Source: Comamonas halotolerans (GTDB lineage Bacteria > Pseudomonadota > Gammaproteobacteria > Burkholderiales > Burkholderiaceae_C). From it: DNA of 53,947 nt. The notes under the pieces are model-generated. The model was not told the origin of the DNA. It did not search any database and saw only the letters and a list, made by a program, of their open reading frames with translations. The translations under genes were made by a program, and so were the position numbers. Positions 25,271 to 33,530 of the stretch are shown here, one piece after another. The stretch covers positions 1 to 53,947 of the forward strand of contig NZ_JASAUZ010000010.1 in the NCBI RefSeq assembly GCF_030162935.1, given 5' to 3'. Positions within the stretch are counted from its first letter, which is position 1. Each line of letters opens with the position of its first letter.

Positions 25271-26770
25271 TCAAATCTTCGTAATTTCCAAAGCACCCAA
25301 AACCTGAGAGGGGGAGCGCTCCAGCTCCAGGCGATTCAGGCGCGCATAAGCGGCTTCGGCGCGTTCGGTGGTGATACCGGTAAAGGCCAGGCAGTCGATA
25401 AACTTGCTGCGCATTTCGCTAGGACTCATGGGGTTGCTGGGTTCGCCCTTGGCACGCTCGACACGGGATTCGAGATGTTGTCCGTTCTTCAGTTGCACCA
25501 TGATGTGGGCTGCGCTCGGGCCGCCCTTGGTTGGCACCAATGATGGGTCGGGCTTTCCTTGTACCAGCTGTGCCCATGCGCGCACTTCGGGGTCTTGCAT
25601 GGCTTGGGGGGTGAAGTGCTGCAATTGAATGTCGCCGTAGGCTGCGGCGACCCCCACCACCCATGGATTGCTGAACTGCGCATCCACAGTGGTGTGCGGG
25701 CGGCGCTTTTTCTCGATGGGATCGAGCAGCAGCTTGTAATCGTCGGGGCCATTGGTCACGATGATGGTGTCCACATCGCTGCGCTGAATGCGGTGTTGCT
25801 GGAACAGGTTAAGCGCGGCCTCGGCGGCAGTATGGCTGCCGCGGCACGAGGGCCAGGGTTTGAAGGAGGTGGCGTCAATGGCGAAGCGCTGCCCCAAGTC
25901 TGCCAAGATGATGTCCCGGTCGTAGTTGCCGTGGTGGTACTGCTGATAGAAGCCTTTCACGCCTTCAAACACGCGGTGCGGGCCACGCACATTCAGGCTG
26001 GCCAGGCGGGCGGCATAAATGCCGTCATAGGCCGCAAAACCGGGGCCCATGCGCTTGGTCAGCGCGCCATCGACATGCGACTGCGCATTGCCTGCAGCCT
26101 GGTGCAAAGCGATGCCCAGTGCGGAAATGGTTTGCTCACGACTCAAGCCCATGAGCATGGAGGCCACTAGGGCGGCAGAAAAATAGCCGTAGACCGTCGT
26201 GTTGTGCCAACCCACCTTGAATGCATTGACACCAGGTTGCGCGGCCAGGGCCAGGCGACATGAGATGTCGGTGCCAGCTGCAATGGCGGTAATGATTTGC
26301 GAACCGCTCAGCTGTGGGTACATATCGGCCATGGCCAGTGCAGTGGGGACGCAGACAACGCCCGGATGCATAAAAGAGGGCTCATGGGTGTCGTCGTAGT
26401 CAAGTGCATGCGCCATGGTGGCATTAATGCGTGCAGCATCATGAGAGGGTAAATAGACCTTGCTGCCCCATACCCTTGATTCAGCGGATCCACCGATTTT
26501 CTGGGCGAGTGAAAATATCTCGGAAACACCTGGTTCGTGGTGACCCGCCAATGCCACGCCGAGGGTGTCGATAATCTGTCTCTTGGTATTTTCGATCACA
26601 CTGGCAGGCAGCTGCTCGAATCGTAAATTCAAAGCGAAATCAACAATCTCACTGGCAGCATCGGGTCGTTGTTGTACCTGTGCGTGGGCACCAGGCACAC
26701 CCAAGGCGAGGGCGGTGGCAGAGAATATTTTGTGAAACTGTCGTCTTTGCATATCGGAATTCAAAATCAT
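25271..26770 (-). CDS. MmgE/PrpD-family protein with a twin-arginine leader
   Basis: A 499-residue protein of the 2-methylcitrate dehydratase/immune-responsive-gene-1 fold. The N-terminus (MQRRQFHKIFSATALALG then PGAHAQ) is a twin-arginine-type signal peptide, so the enzyme is probably exported folded to the periplasm, which is unusual because PrpD and MmgE are cytoplasmic. The helical domain shows DTLGVALAGH and HALDYDDTHE (the conserved His-Asp region); the second half holds KPWPSCRGSHTAAEAAL. The first ATG is at 26770 and another, directly before RRQF, at 26752; neither has a clear ribosome site. No methylcitrate genes are nearby, so the substrate is unknown; a dehydratase or decarboxylase on a small polycarboxylate is likely. 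Confidence 0.88.
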   Translation of the reverse strand: MILNSDMQRRQFHKIFSATALALGVPGAHAQVQQRPDAASEIVDFALNLRFEQLPASVIENTKRQIIDTLGVALAGHHEPGVSEIFSLAQKIGGSAESRVWGSKVYLPSHDAARINATMAHALDYDDTHEPSFMHPGVVCVPTALAMADMYPQLSGSQIITAIAAGTDISCRLALAAQPGVNAFKVGWHNTTVYGYFSAALVASMLMGLSREQTISALGIALHQAAGNAQSHVDGALTKRMGPGFAAYDGIYAARLASLNVRGPHRVFEGVKGFYQQYHHGNYDRDIILADLGQRFAIDATSFKPWPSCRGSHTAAEAALNLFQQHRIQRSDVDTIIVTNGPDDYKLLLDPIEKKRRPHTTVDAQFSNPWVVGVAAAYGDIQLQHFTPQAMQDPEVRAWAQLVQGKPDPSLVPTKGGPSAAHIMVQLKNGQHLESRVERAKGEPSNPMSPSEMRSKFIDCLAFTGITTERAEAAYARLNRLELERSPSQVLGALEITKI

Positions 26771-26979
26771 GAGCCGTGTTTATCGCGACAAGGCATGAAA
26801 TGTAAAAACGGGGAAACCCTTTTTTTGGGGAAATCCTTATGAATAATCAAATATTTGAATATCTGATATTTATTTTTGTGTGAGATTTTTAAGAGACTAC
26901 GGCATGACAGCCCGCAGGTGACAACGTGGTCAGTCATTGCACAGAGACCCAAGCAAGCCGTTTTTTTGCATGATATGAG

Positions 26980-26992
26980 GTCATCTGATGAC
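26980..26992. promoter_or_regulatory. 13-bp perfect palindrome, candidate GntR-type operator
   Basis: GTCATC-T-GATGAC lies in the divergent gap between the MmgE/PrpD gene (start 26770) and the lipocalin gene (start 27053). The shape fits FCD-type GntR operators, but no GntR gene is in the window. Confidence 0.4.
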
Positions 26993-27052
26993 AAGTGGCA
27001 AGACACGGCATCGTTACCCTGGCGTCTTCTCTCACTGTCTGAAAGGCCAACC

Positions 27053-27601
27053 ATGCACTTCCCAACCATGCATCGCCGTACCGCCTTGCTGCGCGTTGCC
27101 ATTGCAGCCTCAGCCGCCACTCTGCTTGCTGCGGGCTGCGCGGTCAAAGTGCCTGCCAATGTGCAGCCGGTGCAGAACTTTGATGCGGCCAAGTACATGG
27201 GCCAGTGGCATGAAATTGCGCGCATTGACCATCGGTTTCAGAAAGGGCTGACCAAGGCCACGGCCAATTACACGCTCAACCCCGATGGCACGGTCAAGGT
27301 TGTCAACCGGGGCTTTAATGCGGCCAAGAATGAGTGGAAAGAGGTGGAGGGAGAGGCGAAGTTCTTGGGAGATCCCAGAACCGCTGCGCTGAAGGTGTCG
27401 TTCTTTGGGCCGTTTTATGGTGGCTATAACGTGGTGCACCTTGATCCGGACTATCAGACCTCGCTGGTAATTGGCGAGAACACGGACTACTTCTGGCTGC
27501 TCTCACGCAATCCGGATTTGCCCCAGAATCAGGTACAAGCCCTGCTGCAAAAAGCGCAGAGCATGGGCGTGGATCTGAACAAGGTGATGCTGTCACGCTA
27601 A
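27053..27601 (+). CDS. blc: bacterial lipocalin lipoprotein (Blc-like)
   Basis: A 182-residue outer-membrane lipoprotein. The signal peptide ends LLAAGC, a lipobox with Cys28 as the acylation site. The lipocalin motifs follow: the first strand signature (KYMGQWHEIARIDHRFQKGL, with the conserved GxW), FFGPFYGGYNVVHLD in the middle and YFWLLSRNP near the end. Blc proteins bind lysophospholipids or fatty acids and serve in envelope maintenance under stress. The ATG at 27053 has AAGG upstream; earlier in-frame starts would bury the signal peptide. Monocistronic, with a terminator at 27620-27653. Confidence 0.92.
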   Translation: MHFPTMHRRTALLRVAIAASAATLLAAGCAVKVPANVQPVQNFDAAKYMGQWHEIARIDHRFQKGLTKATANYTLNPDGTVKVVNRGFNAAKNEWKEVEGEAKFLGDPRTAALKVSFFGPFYGGYNVVHLDPDYQTSLVIGENTDYFWLLSRNPDLPQNQVQALLQKAQSMGVDLNKVMLSR

Positions 27602-27619
27602 ACCGCTGCAGAGCCTCAC

Positions 27620-27653
27620 AAAGGGCCAGTGCGCTGCATGCACAGGCCCTTTT
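27620..27653 (+). terminator. terminator of the lipocalin gene
   Basis: AAAGGGCC (27620-27627) pairs with GGCCCTTT (27645-27652) and four T follow the GC part. An inner GTGC/GCAC pairing may extend the stem. Confidence 0.75.
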
Positions 27654-27735
27654 CTAGTTGGCGCAAATTTTGATAAATGCCTGCCCTGGACCGCACTACG
27701 CTGAAGGCCGGTTGCGTTTCACGTCCTCTGAGTGT

Positions 27736-28524
27736 CTAACCCTTCATAAAAAACAGCGCCGCCATCACCAGTCCGGTCAGCACAATGCCCCAGCGAAGTA
27801 CGTTGGCAGGGATTTTGCGGGCTACTCGGGCACCGCCATAGCCACCCAAGGTTGCAGCGACCGCCATTAAGATGGCATGCTTCCATTCCACGATACCGCC
27901 TACTGCATAGACAGCCACGGCAATAGCAGTCAGCAGGGCGGATATCAGGTTTTTCATGCCATTCATGGCATTGAGCTGGGTTTGTCCCAGCAGACTGAAC
28001 AGCGCCAGGCACAGAATGCCCAGGCCTCCGTTGAAATAGCCACCATAAAAGGCCACAGCAAACATGCCCAGCACGGCTTTGGTGGTGTTGGCCGACGCGC
28101 TGGCATCGTTGCTGCGAGAGGCCCAGGCTCGAATCTGGGGGCCAAAAGCAAACAGCGCCGTGGCCCCAAGCAGCAGCCAGGGTACAACTTTGTTGAAAGT
28201 ATCGTTGGGGGTGAATAGCAGTAGTGCAGCCCCACCAGCGCCGCCTATCAGCGCCAGGGCAATGGATTTGCCCATGGTCAGACCAGGAGGCGGCTCCATA
28301 TCTTCTCTGAAGCCCCAGGCGCTGGCTGCATAGCCGGGCAGCAAAGCGACGGTTCCGGTGGCGTTGGCTGTGACAGGAGGAATGCCGGTAAACACCAGCG
28401 CAGGCAAAGTCAAAAAGCTGCCGCCGCCAGCGACTGCGTTAAGCGCACCCGCCACAAATGCGGCAGACAGAAGAAGGGCAACGTGTGCCCAGCTGGCAAT
28501 GCCTAAAGTGCCTAAAAAGTCCAT
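27736..28524 (-). CDS. TSUP-family (TauE/SafE) membrane transporter
   Basis: A 262-residue inner-membrane protein of the sulfite exporter TauE/SafE type. About eight hydrophobic spans are visible in two repeats; AGALNAVAGGGSFLTLPAL and FYGGYFNGGLGILCLAL are the paired family motifs. Start at ATG 28524 with AGGGAGA upstream. Members move sulfite, sulfoacetate or other organosulfonates out of the cell; the substrate here is not evident. The nearest genes give no sulfur-pathway context beyond the DsrE-like protein at 28678. Confidence 0.9.
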   Translation of the reverse strand: MDFLGTLGIASWAHVALLLSAAFVAGALNAVAGGGSFLTLPALVFTGIPPVTANATGTVALLPGYAASAWGFREDMEPPPGLTMGKSIALALIGGAGGAALLLFTPNDTFNKVVPWLLLGATALFAFGPQIRAWASRSNDASASANTTKAVLGMFAVAFYGGYFNGGLGILCLALFSLLGQTQLNAMNGMKNLISALLTAIAVAVYAVGGIVEWKHAILMAVAATLGGYGGARVARKIPANVLRWGIVLTGLVMAALFFMKG

Positions 28525-28677
28525 GTGTTTGTCTCCCTGTCCTTGGTGTTGTGTATGGGCGGACTTCCCGCAGCTATATGGTGCGGACGGGTGATCTTAG
28601 TGGTTACATGGACCTTGGCATTGCGCATTCAGGACAAAGCACTTTGGACTGCAACGCAGGTAGTGCGTGTGCTCGGC

Positions 28678-28989
28678 TCAGGAGCGGATGTAGGCCCAGC
28701 CGTAAGCTTGCAAGCGTGCCAGTGCCAGTACTGCAGGTTCGCTCAGTACTTGCAAAGGAGTGCGGCATTCGCGTTGGAGTTGCGCCAGCGTGTTGGGGCA
28801 GAGGTAGGTGAGCGTGTCAGCCTGCTCGTGCGGAGTGTCCAGCGCAGCAGCGACCGCAGCTGCGTTGACCAGAATACGTACTTGCGTTTGTGGTGCAGCG
28901 CGCAGTGCGTTGACGGCATTCATGCGCGCGCGTTGCAGGCCTTCGGCATCCGGAGCATGCAAGATGATGTGCAAAGGAGTGGTGTTCAT
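28678..28989 (-). CDS. small DsrE-like protein
   Basis: A 103-residue protein that resembles the DsrE/DsrF fold: an opening strand (LHIILHAPDAEGLQRARMNA), a helix, then the strand VRILVNAAAVAAAL. It lacks obvious cysteine at the sulfur-carrier position except one in TYLCPNTLAQL. Its ATG lies 2 nt after the stop codon of the MFS gene upstream, with no separate ribosome site, so translation is probably coupled. The family assignment is by eye and tentative; function unknown. Confidence 0.6.
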   Translation of the reverse strand: MNTTPLHIILHAPDAEGLQRARMNAVNALRAAPQTQVRILVNAAAVAAALDTPHEQADTLTYLCPNTLAQLQRECRTPLQVLSEPAVLALARLQAYGWAYIRS

Positions 28990-28991
28990 AG

Positions 28992-30188
28992 TCAGGAAAC
29001 AGGGTTGTTGCGTTGACGCCAGGCGTTCAGGGCCAGCAGCACAAGGACGGCAGCGACCAGCGGAAGCATACCTGCGTTGATGGCATCCCAGCCTGCGGTA
29101 TGCAGCAAACGGCCTGAGCCAAATGAAGCGATGGCCACGCTGCCGAACACCATGAAGTCATTCACCGCTTGCACCTTGGCGCGCTCGGCAGGGCGGTAGC
29201 ATGCGGTCAGCATGGCGGTGGCTCCGATAAACCCGAAATTCCAGCCGATGCCCAGCACAATCAGTGCGCCCCAGAAGTGCATCAGCTCCAGCCCCAGCAG
29301 GGCAATTCCACCAGAGATGCCTATCAGCACCAGTCCGAGTGCGGTGATGGCGACTTTGCCAAACCGCGCAATCAAGCGTCCGGTGAAGAAACTGGGTGCG
29401 AACATGGCCAGCACATGCCATTGCACGCCAAGTGCAGCCTCACCGACACTGAAGCCGCAGCCGACCATGGCCATGGGTGTGGCCGTCATCAGAAATGCCA
29501 TTAACCCGTAACTGACCACGCCAGCCGCGCAGGCAACGATGAACGCAGGGGTGCGAACGATCTCTCCCAGTGGACGGGCCGGGCCGCTGATATTGGTTTT
29601 GACGGGCGGCGGCAAGCGCAGGCGGGCAAGCAAAGGTAAGGCCAGCAGTGCCAAAGCGGCTTGACCATAGAAGCTGCCAGCAAACGGCGTCATGGGCAGT
29701 GCGTCGCGGGTCCAGATCACCAGTTGCGGGCCAATCACAGCTGCGATCAAACCGCCGACCATAACTCGAGAAATTGCGCGGGCCTGCAATCCCGGCTCGA
29801 CAATGGCATCCACAGCGGCAAAGCGGTAGCTTTGTACGCAAGCTCCATATAAACCGGCCAATGCTGTGCCAAGGCAAAACAGCACAAAGTGTTCCTGGGC
29901 AATGCCTTGCGCAGCAATCAGCCCCGCCAGAACAGCCATCATTGCCCCAAGAACGTAAGTCGTGCGCCGCCCACTGCGTTGCATCAGCCATGCCACTGGC
30001 AGCGTGGATAGAGCCAGTCCCAACTGGTAGAGGCTGACCGGCAAGGTGGCCAGGCCAGGGTTGCTTGAGAGTTGCTGCCCTACCAGCCCACCCAGTGAAA
30101 TGATGATGGGAGGGGATGCCCCGCCAAGTGCCTGTGCGGCGAACAGAAGATTCAGATTTCTTGAACTCTCGGTGGTAGAGGCTGACAT
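28992..30188 (-). CDS. MFS transporter
   Basis: A 398-residue major facilitator protein with twelve hydrophobic spans. The loop 2-3 region reads WLMQRSGRRTTYVLG, a variant of the MFS signature, and GWNFGFIGATAML is a strong block in the second half seen in sugar/drug transporter-like members. I chose the ATG at 30188; an upstream in-frame start at 30245 adds a region with no signal or span. The first gene of a two-gene unit with the DsrE-like gene. The substrate is unknown. It is divergent from the nitroreductase gene across a 310-nt gap. Confidence 0.85.
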   Translation of the reverse strand: MSASTTESSRNLNLLFAAQALGGASPPIIISLGGLVGQQLSSNPGLATLPVSLYQLGLALSTLPVAWLMQRSGRRTTYVLGAMMAVLAGLIAAQGIAQEHFVLFCLGTALAGLYGACVQSYRFAAVDAIVEPGLQARAISRVMVGGLIAAVIGPQLVIWTRDALPMTPFAGSFYGQAALALLALPLLARLRLPPPVKTNISGPARPLGEIVRTPAFIVACAAGVVSYGLMAFLMTATPMAMVGCGFSVGEAALGVQWHVLAMFAPSFFTGRLIARFGKVAITALGLVLIGISGGIALLGLELMHFWGALIVLGIGWNFGFIGATAMLTACYRPAERAKVQAVNDFMVFGSVAIASFGSGRLLHTAGWDAINAGMLPLVAAVLVLLALNAWRQRNNPVS

Positions 30189-30437
30189 GACAACAGGCAA
30201 ACAGGTGATGGGGTGACGCGATGGGGGCATTGCCCACATGGGCAATGCGTAGCGCGCTGATTGTGGGTGTTGTAGCTTGTCAGCGGTAGTACCAGTGGTC
30301 TCGCAGGTGCTTGATTGTTCGCTGTTTCGGTATCTGCTGCAGGTTAAATGATCCCAGGCTGGTTGTACCGCTAGAAGCAGCTTCTGCGCAGATCAACTAT
30401 TTTGGGGTTCTAGGGTTGTGGAGCTATCAGGGCTATG

Positions 30438-30451
30438 TGACACAAGTGTCA
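30438..30451. promoter_or_regulatory. 14-bp perfect palindrome upstream of the nitroreductase gene
   Basis: TGACAC-AA-GTGTCA lies 47 nt upstream of the ATG at 30499, in the divergent gap with the MFS gene. Its place fits an operator or activator site. The rest of the 310-nt gap (30189-30498) shows no further recognisable element. Confidence 0.45.
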
Positions 30452-30498
30452 ACAAGAGCTGCCTAGAATGTCTTTTTCCCCTGAATGAGAAAGCAATC

Positions 30499-31323
30499 AT
30501 GACTGCTGCCTTGCAAGCGCGCTATGGAGATCAAGCGCCTGACCTGAATCTGCCTGCATTGCCTGTATTGGATGCCATGCTTGGCCATCGCTCTGTACGC
30601 CACTTTCTGCGCGATCCATTGCCTGCTCACACCATAGAAACACTGGTGGCAGCGGCGCAGTCGGCGCCCACATCGTCCAATCTGCAAACGTGGAGTGTGA
30701 TTGCTGTCGAGTCGCAGGAACGCCGTGAACAGCTTGCCAGCTTGGTGGGGCCGCAAAAGCATTTGGGTGTTGCGCCACTGGTGCTGGTGTGGCTGGCTGA
30801 CTTGTCGCGCATTGAGCGCTTGGGCCAGGCACAAGGCCGCGATCCGGTGGGCCTGCATTACCTGGATACCTTCTTGATGGGGGTGATTGATGCTGCCCTT
30901 GCTGCGCAAAACGCCGTGGTCGCAGCCGAGTCCATGGGTCTTGGGACTGTCTATGTCGGTGGCATGCGCAACCAGCCCGAAGCTGTGGCCAAGGTGCTGG
31001 GCACCCCTAAGAATGTCTTTCCGGTATTTGGTCTGGTGGTGGGGCATCCAGACCCGCAGCGTCCTGCAGGCGTCAAACCACGTTTGCCGCAAAGTTCGGT
31101 GCTGCATCGTGAGCAATACCAGGTCCCTGCCGATCAAGCAGAGGAAATTGGCGACTACAACGCTGTTTTACGCACGTTTATGCAAACCCATGGCATGAAG
31201 GAAATCGACTGGAGCACCCAGGTCGTGGAGCGACTGGGCTCGCCCGAAGCGTTGACAGGCCGCCATCGCCTGTATGAGGCTCTGCGCAATGCAGGCTTTG
31301 AATACAGGGATATTTCGGGTTAA
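30499..31323 (+). CDS. nfsA: NfsA-type FMN nitroreductase
   Basis: A 274-residue flavoprotein of the oxygen-insensitive NADPH nitroreductase group. HRSVRHFLRDPLP at ~28-40 and AAQSAPTSSNLQTWSVIAV at ~51-70 are the FMN-binding blocks; ESMGLGTVYVGGMRNQPE is the flavin/substrate loop, and the C-terminal ~70 residues match NfsA/Frp. It reduces nitroaromatics or quinones with NADPH in the cytosol. The ATG at 30499 has GAGAAAG upstream and removes a 27-residue in-frame extension. NfsA genes are often under oxidative-stress control; a palindrome upstream may be the site. Confidence 0.88.
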   Translation: MTAALQARYGDQAPDLNLPALPVLDAMLGHRSVRHFLRDPLPAHTIETLVAAAQSAPTSSNLQTWSVIAVESQERREQLASLVGPQKHLGVAPLVLVWLADLSRIERLGQAQGRDPVGLHYLDTFLMGVIDAALAAQNAVVAAESMGLGTVYVGGMRNQPEAVAKVLGTPKNVFPVFGLVVGHPDPQRPAGVKPRLPQSSVLHREQYQVPADQAEEIGDYNAVLRTFMQTHGMKEIDWSTQVVERLGSPEALTGRHRLYEALRNAGFEYRDISG

Positions 31324-31342
31324 GTTGTTGCAAGAAGCCGCC

Positions 31343-31370
31343 GCTGGTGTGCGGGAAACATCACACCAGC
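31343..31370. terminator. strong hairpin downstream of nfsA
   Basis: GCTGGTGTG (31343-31351) pairs perfectly with CACACCAGC (31362-31370), loop 10 nt. No T-run follows, so it is either a weak terminator or an mRNA 3'-end stabiliser. Confidence 0.45.
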
Positions 31371-31407
31371 AACGAAGGCATGAAGCTTTGTGAAAGCGGT
31401 AGGCAAA

Positions 31408-31438
31408 GAAAAACCCCAGGTCATTGCTGATCTGGGGT
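31408..31438 (-). terminator. terminator of tRNA-Phe
   Basis: On the minus strand CCCCAG and CTGGGG (31432-31437 with 31414-31419) form a 6-bp stem followed by five T. It lies about 10 nt past the tRNA 3' end. Confidence 0.85.
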
Positions 31439-31447
31439 TGGGATACT

Positions 31448-31523
31448 TGGTGGCTTGGGACGGGATCGAACCGCCGACACGCGGATTTTCAATCCGCTGC
31501 TCTACCAACTGAGCTACCGAGCC
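31448..31523 (-). tRNA. tRNA-Phe(GAA)
   Basis: A 76-nt tRNA. The anticodon GAA lies at 31490-31488 in the loop TTGAAAA; the D arm (AGCTCAGTTGGTAGAGC) and T arm (GGCGG, TTCGATC, CCGTC) are normal, and CCA is encoded. The acceptor stem has a C-A mismatch at pair 5:68 (C at 31519, A opposite at 31456) with all other pairs standard. The gene is probably functional; the mismatch may be natural or a base error. Confidence 0.95.
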
Positions 31524-31614
31524 ATCTGCTTTTGCAGTAAGACTCGAATTCTAGCGCATATTTCAGCGTATTTTTTGAAATTTGGAAAAAACGGTTTTTT
31601 GTCTTATCCAGTAA

Positions 31615-31833
31615 TTAGGGCGCAGCTGCAAATCCTGCATCCAGCGCGGGCTCGCGCAGCAGGTCTTGGTCAATGCCCATGCATTCACTGGCACGCTCCA
31701 AAGCTTGCCATAGCGCTGCAGGCATTTTCAAAATGTCATCCGCAGAGGTGGACTGCGCAATCCAGTCGCTGATATGCATGTGTTGCTCGGCCGTGAGCAG
31801 GTCGAGGTGCAGCATTTCGTCAATGGTCTTCAT
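31615..31833 (-). CDS. small hypothetical protein
   Basis: A 72-residue acidic, mostly helical protein with no signal peptide or membrane span. A GAGAGAG ribosome site lies about 7 nt upstream of the ATG at 31833. I do not recognise the family. It lies between tRNA-Phe and ybeY on the same strand as both; a 174-nt gap separates it from ybeY. Confidence 0.6.
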   Translation of the reverse strand: MKTIDEMLHLDLLTAEQHMHISDWIAQSTSADDILKMPAALWQALERASECMGIDQDLLREPALDAGFAAAP

Positions 31834-32007
31834 CGTGGGCTCTCTCGCAGGTGGTGCTATGGGTTTAGGGAATCAAGACCAGACAGGGTGTGTGTTGCTG
31901 CTGTACATGGTGCCAGAGCCAGCAGGTACAAGAGGCTGGCCAAGCATGGCATGCAAAAAAAAGACGCGGTAAGCAGTGCCAGGCTTGTGCCGGGTGAAAT
32001 GAGATGT

Positions 32008-32469
32008 TCAGTCTTTGGCGTAGGGGTCTGCGAAGCCTAGCTCGGCCATGATGTCGGTTTCGTAGGCTTCCATCTCATCTGCGTCCTCTTCGCTGGTTTC
32101 ATGGTCCCAGCCCTGGGCATGCAATGTGCCGTGCACCAGCATGTGGGCATAGTGCTCTTCCAGGGTTTTGTTTTGTTCCTGGGCTTCACGCTCAATCACG
32201 GGGCCGCAAATCACCAGATCAGCCTGAACGGTCGGCTCTTGCTGGTAATCGAAGGTCAGCACATTGGTTGCGTAGTCTTTTTGGCGGTACTGCAAATTCA
32301 GTGCGCGGCCTTCTTCGATGCCGACGATGCGTACCGCCATTTCGGCATCGACGGCCAGGGCGTGCTTGATCCACTTGGTGACCGTGGCGCGCGTGAGCAA
32401 AGCGCGGTGGGCGTCCACATTGTCAAACTTGCCAAATTGCAAGGAAAGATCGAGATTGTTGAGTGCCAT
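32008..32469 (-). CDS. ybeY: endoribonuclease YbeY (16S rRNA maturation)
   Basis: A 153-residue metal-dependent RNase needed for 16S rRNA 3'-end maturation and 70S quality control. VHGTLHAQGWDH contains the three-histidine zinc site (HxxxHxxGxDH) and is followed by the usual acidic tail. TNVLTFDY is the conserved strand ahead of it. It lies 55 nt downstream of phoH (ybeZ), the common phoH-ybeY order. The usual next genes (corC, lnt) are not present here. Confidence 0.94.
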   Translation of the reverse strand: MALNNLDLSLQFGKFDNVDAHRALLTRATVTKWIKHALAVDAEMAVRIVGIEEGRALNLQYRQKDYATNVLTFDYQQEPTVQADLVICGPVIEREAQEQNKTLEEHYAHMLVHGTLHAQGWDHETSEEDADEMEAYETDIMAELGFADPYAKD

Positions 32470-32524
32470 TGGGTTTTCTAGTGCCGATCAGATCAGCGCT
32501 TTTAGTGATCAAAAAACTGGCTTT

Positions 32525-33472
32525 TTAAACGCGGCTACGGCCACCGTTGCTGGCGTCATAAGCGTCCACAATGCGCGCAACCAGAGGGTGGCGTACCACG
32601 TCGGCGCTGGTAAAACGGTTCATGGAGATACCTTTGACGCGTTTGAGCACACGTTCAGCGTCAATCAGGCCGCTCATCGCGCCTTTGGGCAGGTCAATCT
32701 GGCTGACGTCACCTGTTACCACCGCCTTGGCGCCAAAGCCGATGCGGGTGAGGAACATTTTCATCTGCTCAGGAGTGGTGTTTTGCGCCTCATCCAAGAT
32801 CACAAACGCGTTGTTGAGCGTGCGGCCTCGCATGAAAGCCAGCGGCGCAATCTCCAGCGCATTGCGTTCGAACGCTTTTTGCACTTTCTCGTAGCCCATC
32901 AGGTCATACAGCGCGTCGTACAACGGGCGCAGATAGGGATCTACCTTTTGCGTCAGATCTCCAGGAAGAAAGCCCAGGCGTTCACCCGCTTCTACCGCAG
33001 GGCGGGTCAGCACAATGCGCTGCACGGCGCTGCGCTCCAGCGCATCCACAGCGCAGGCCACGGCCAGATAGGTCTTGCCAGTGCCGGCAGGGCCAATGCC
33101 AAAAGTGATGTCGTGGTCGGCAATGTTCTGCAGATACAGGGCCTGGTTGGGGGTGCGGGCACGCAGATCAGCGCGACGCGTGGCAAGCTGGATCGCATCG
33201 GGTTTGGCCTCGATCATCTCTGCGTCACCGGCCAGCATCAGCTGCAGCGTATCTTCAGGGATGGGATCATCGGCCATTTCGTACAGCGCTTGCAGCAACT
33301 CCATGGCATCCGTAGCCTTGGCTTTGGGGCCATCTACCTTGAATTGTTCGTGGCGATGTGCAATCTTGACCTGCAGGCCGGTTTCGATAGTGCGCAGATG
33401 CACGTCGGATGGCCCGCACAGATTGGCCAAACGGGTGTTGTTGTGCGGTGTAAAGGTGTGGCGCAAGATCAC
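32525..33472 (-). CDS. ybeZ: PhoH-like ATPase (YbeZ)
   Basis: A 315-residue RNA-linked P-loop ATPase that works with YbeY in rRNA processing. Walker A is GPAGTGKTYLA, and FVILDEAQNTTPEQMK holds Walker B; the N-terminal ~90 residues are the KH-like region. The start is a GTG at 33472 with AGGAA upstream. It is divergent from ruvA, with 58 nt between the start codons. Confidence 0.92.
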   Translation of the reverse strand: MILRHTFTPHNNTRLANLCGPSDVHLRTIETGLQVKIAHRHEQFKVDGPKAKATDAMELLQALYEMADDPIPEDTLQLMLAGDAEMIEAKPDAIQLATRRADLRARTPNQALYLQNIADHDITFGIGPAGTGKTYLAVACAVDALERSAVQRIVLTRPAVEAGERLGFLPGDLTQKVDPYLRPLYDALYDLMGYEKVQKAFERNALEIAPLAFMRGRTLNNAFVILDEAQNTTPEQMKMFLTRIGFGAKAVVTGDVSQIDLPKGAMSGLIDAERVLKRVKGISMNRFTSADVVRHPLVARIVDAYDASNGGRSRV

Positions 33473-33530
33473 GCTGATAATTCCTTGCTAGGAAAGTCGC
33501 AGCCAATCGGGCTGCACAAAAAGGATCGCA

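Noticed and set aside
31320..31508. Minus-strand frame (62 aa) through tRNA-Phe
   Set aside because: It covers most of the tRNA gene; translated tRNA sequences of this type are a common false gene.
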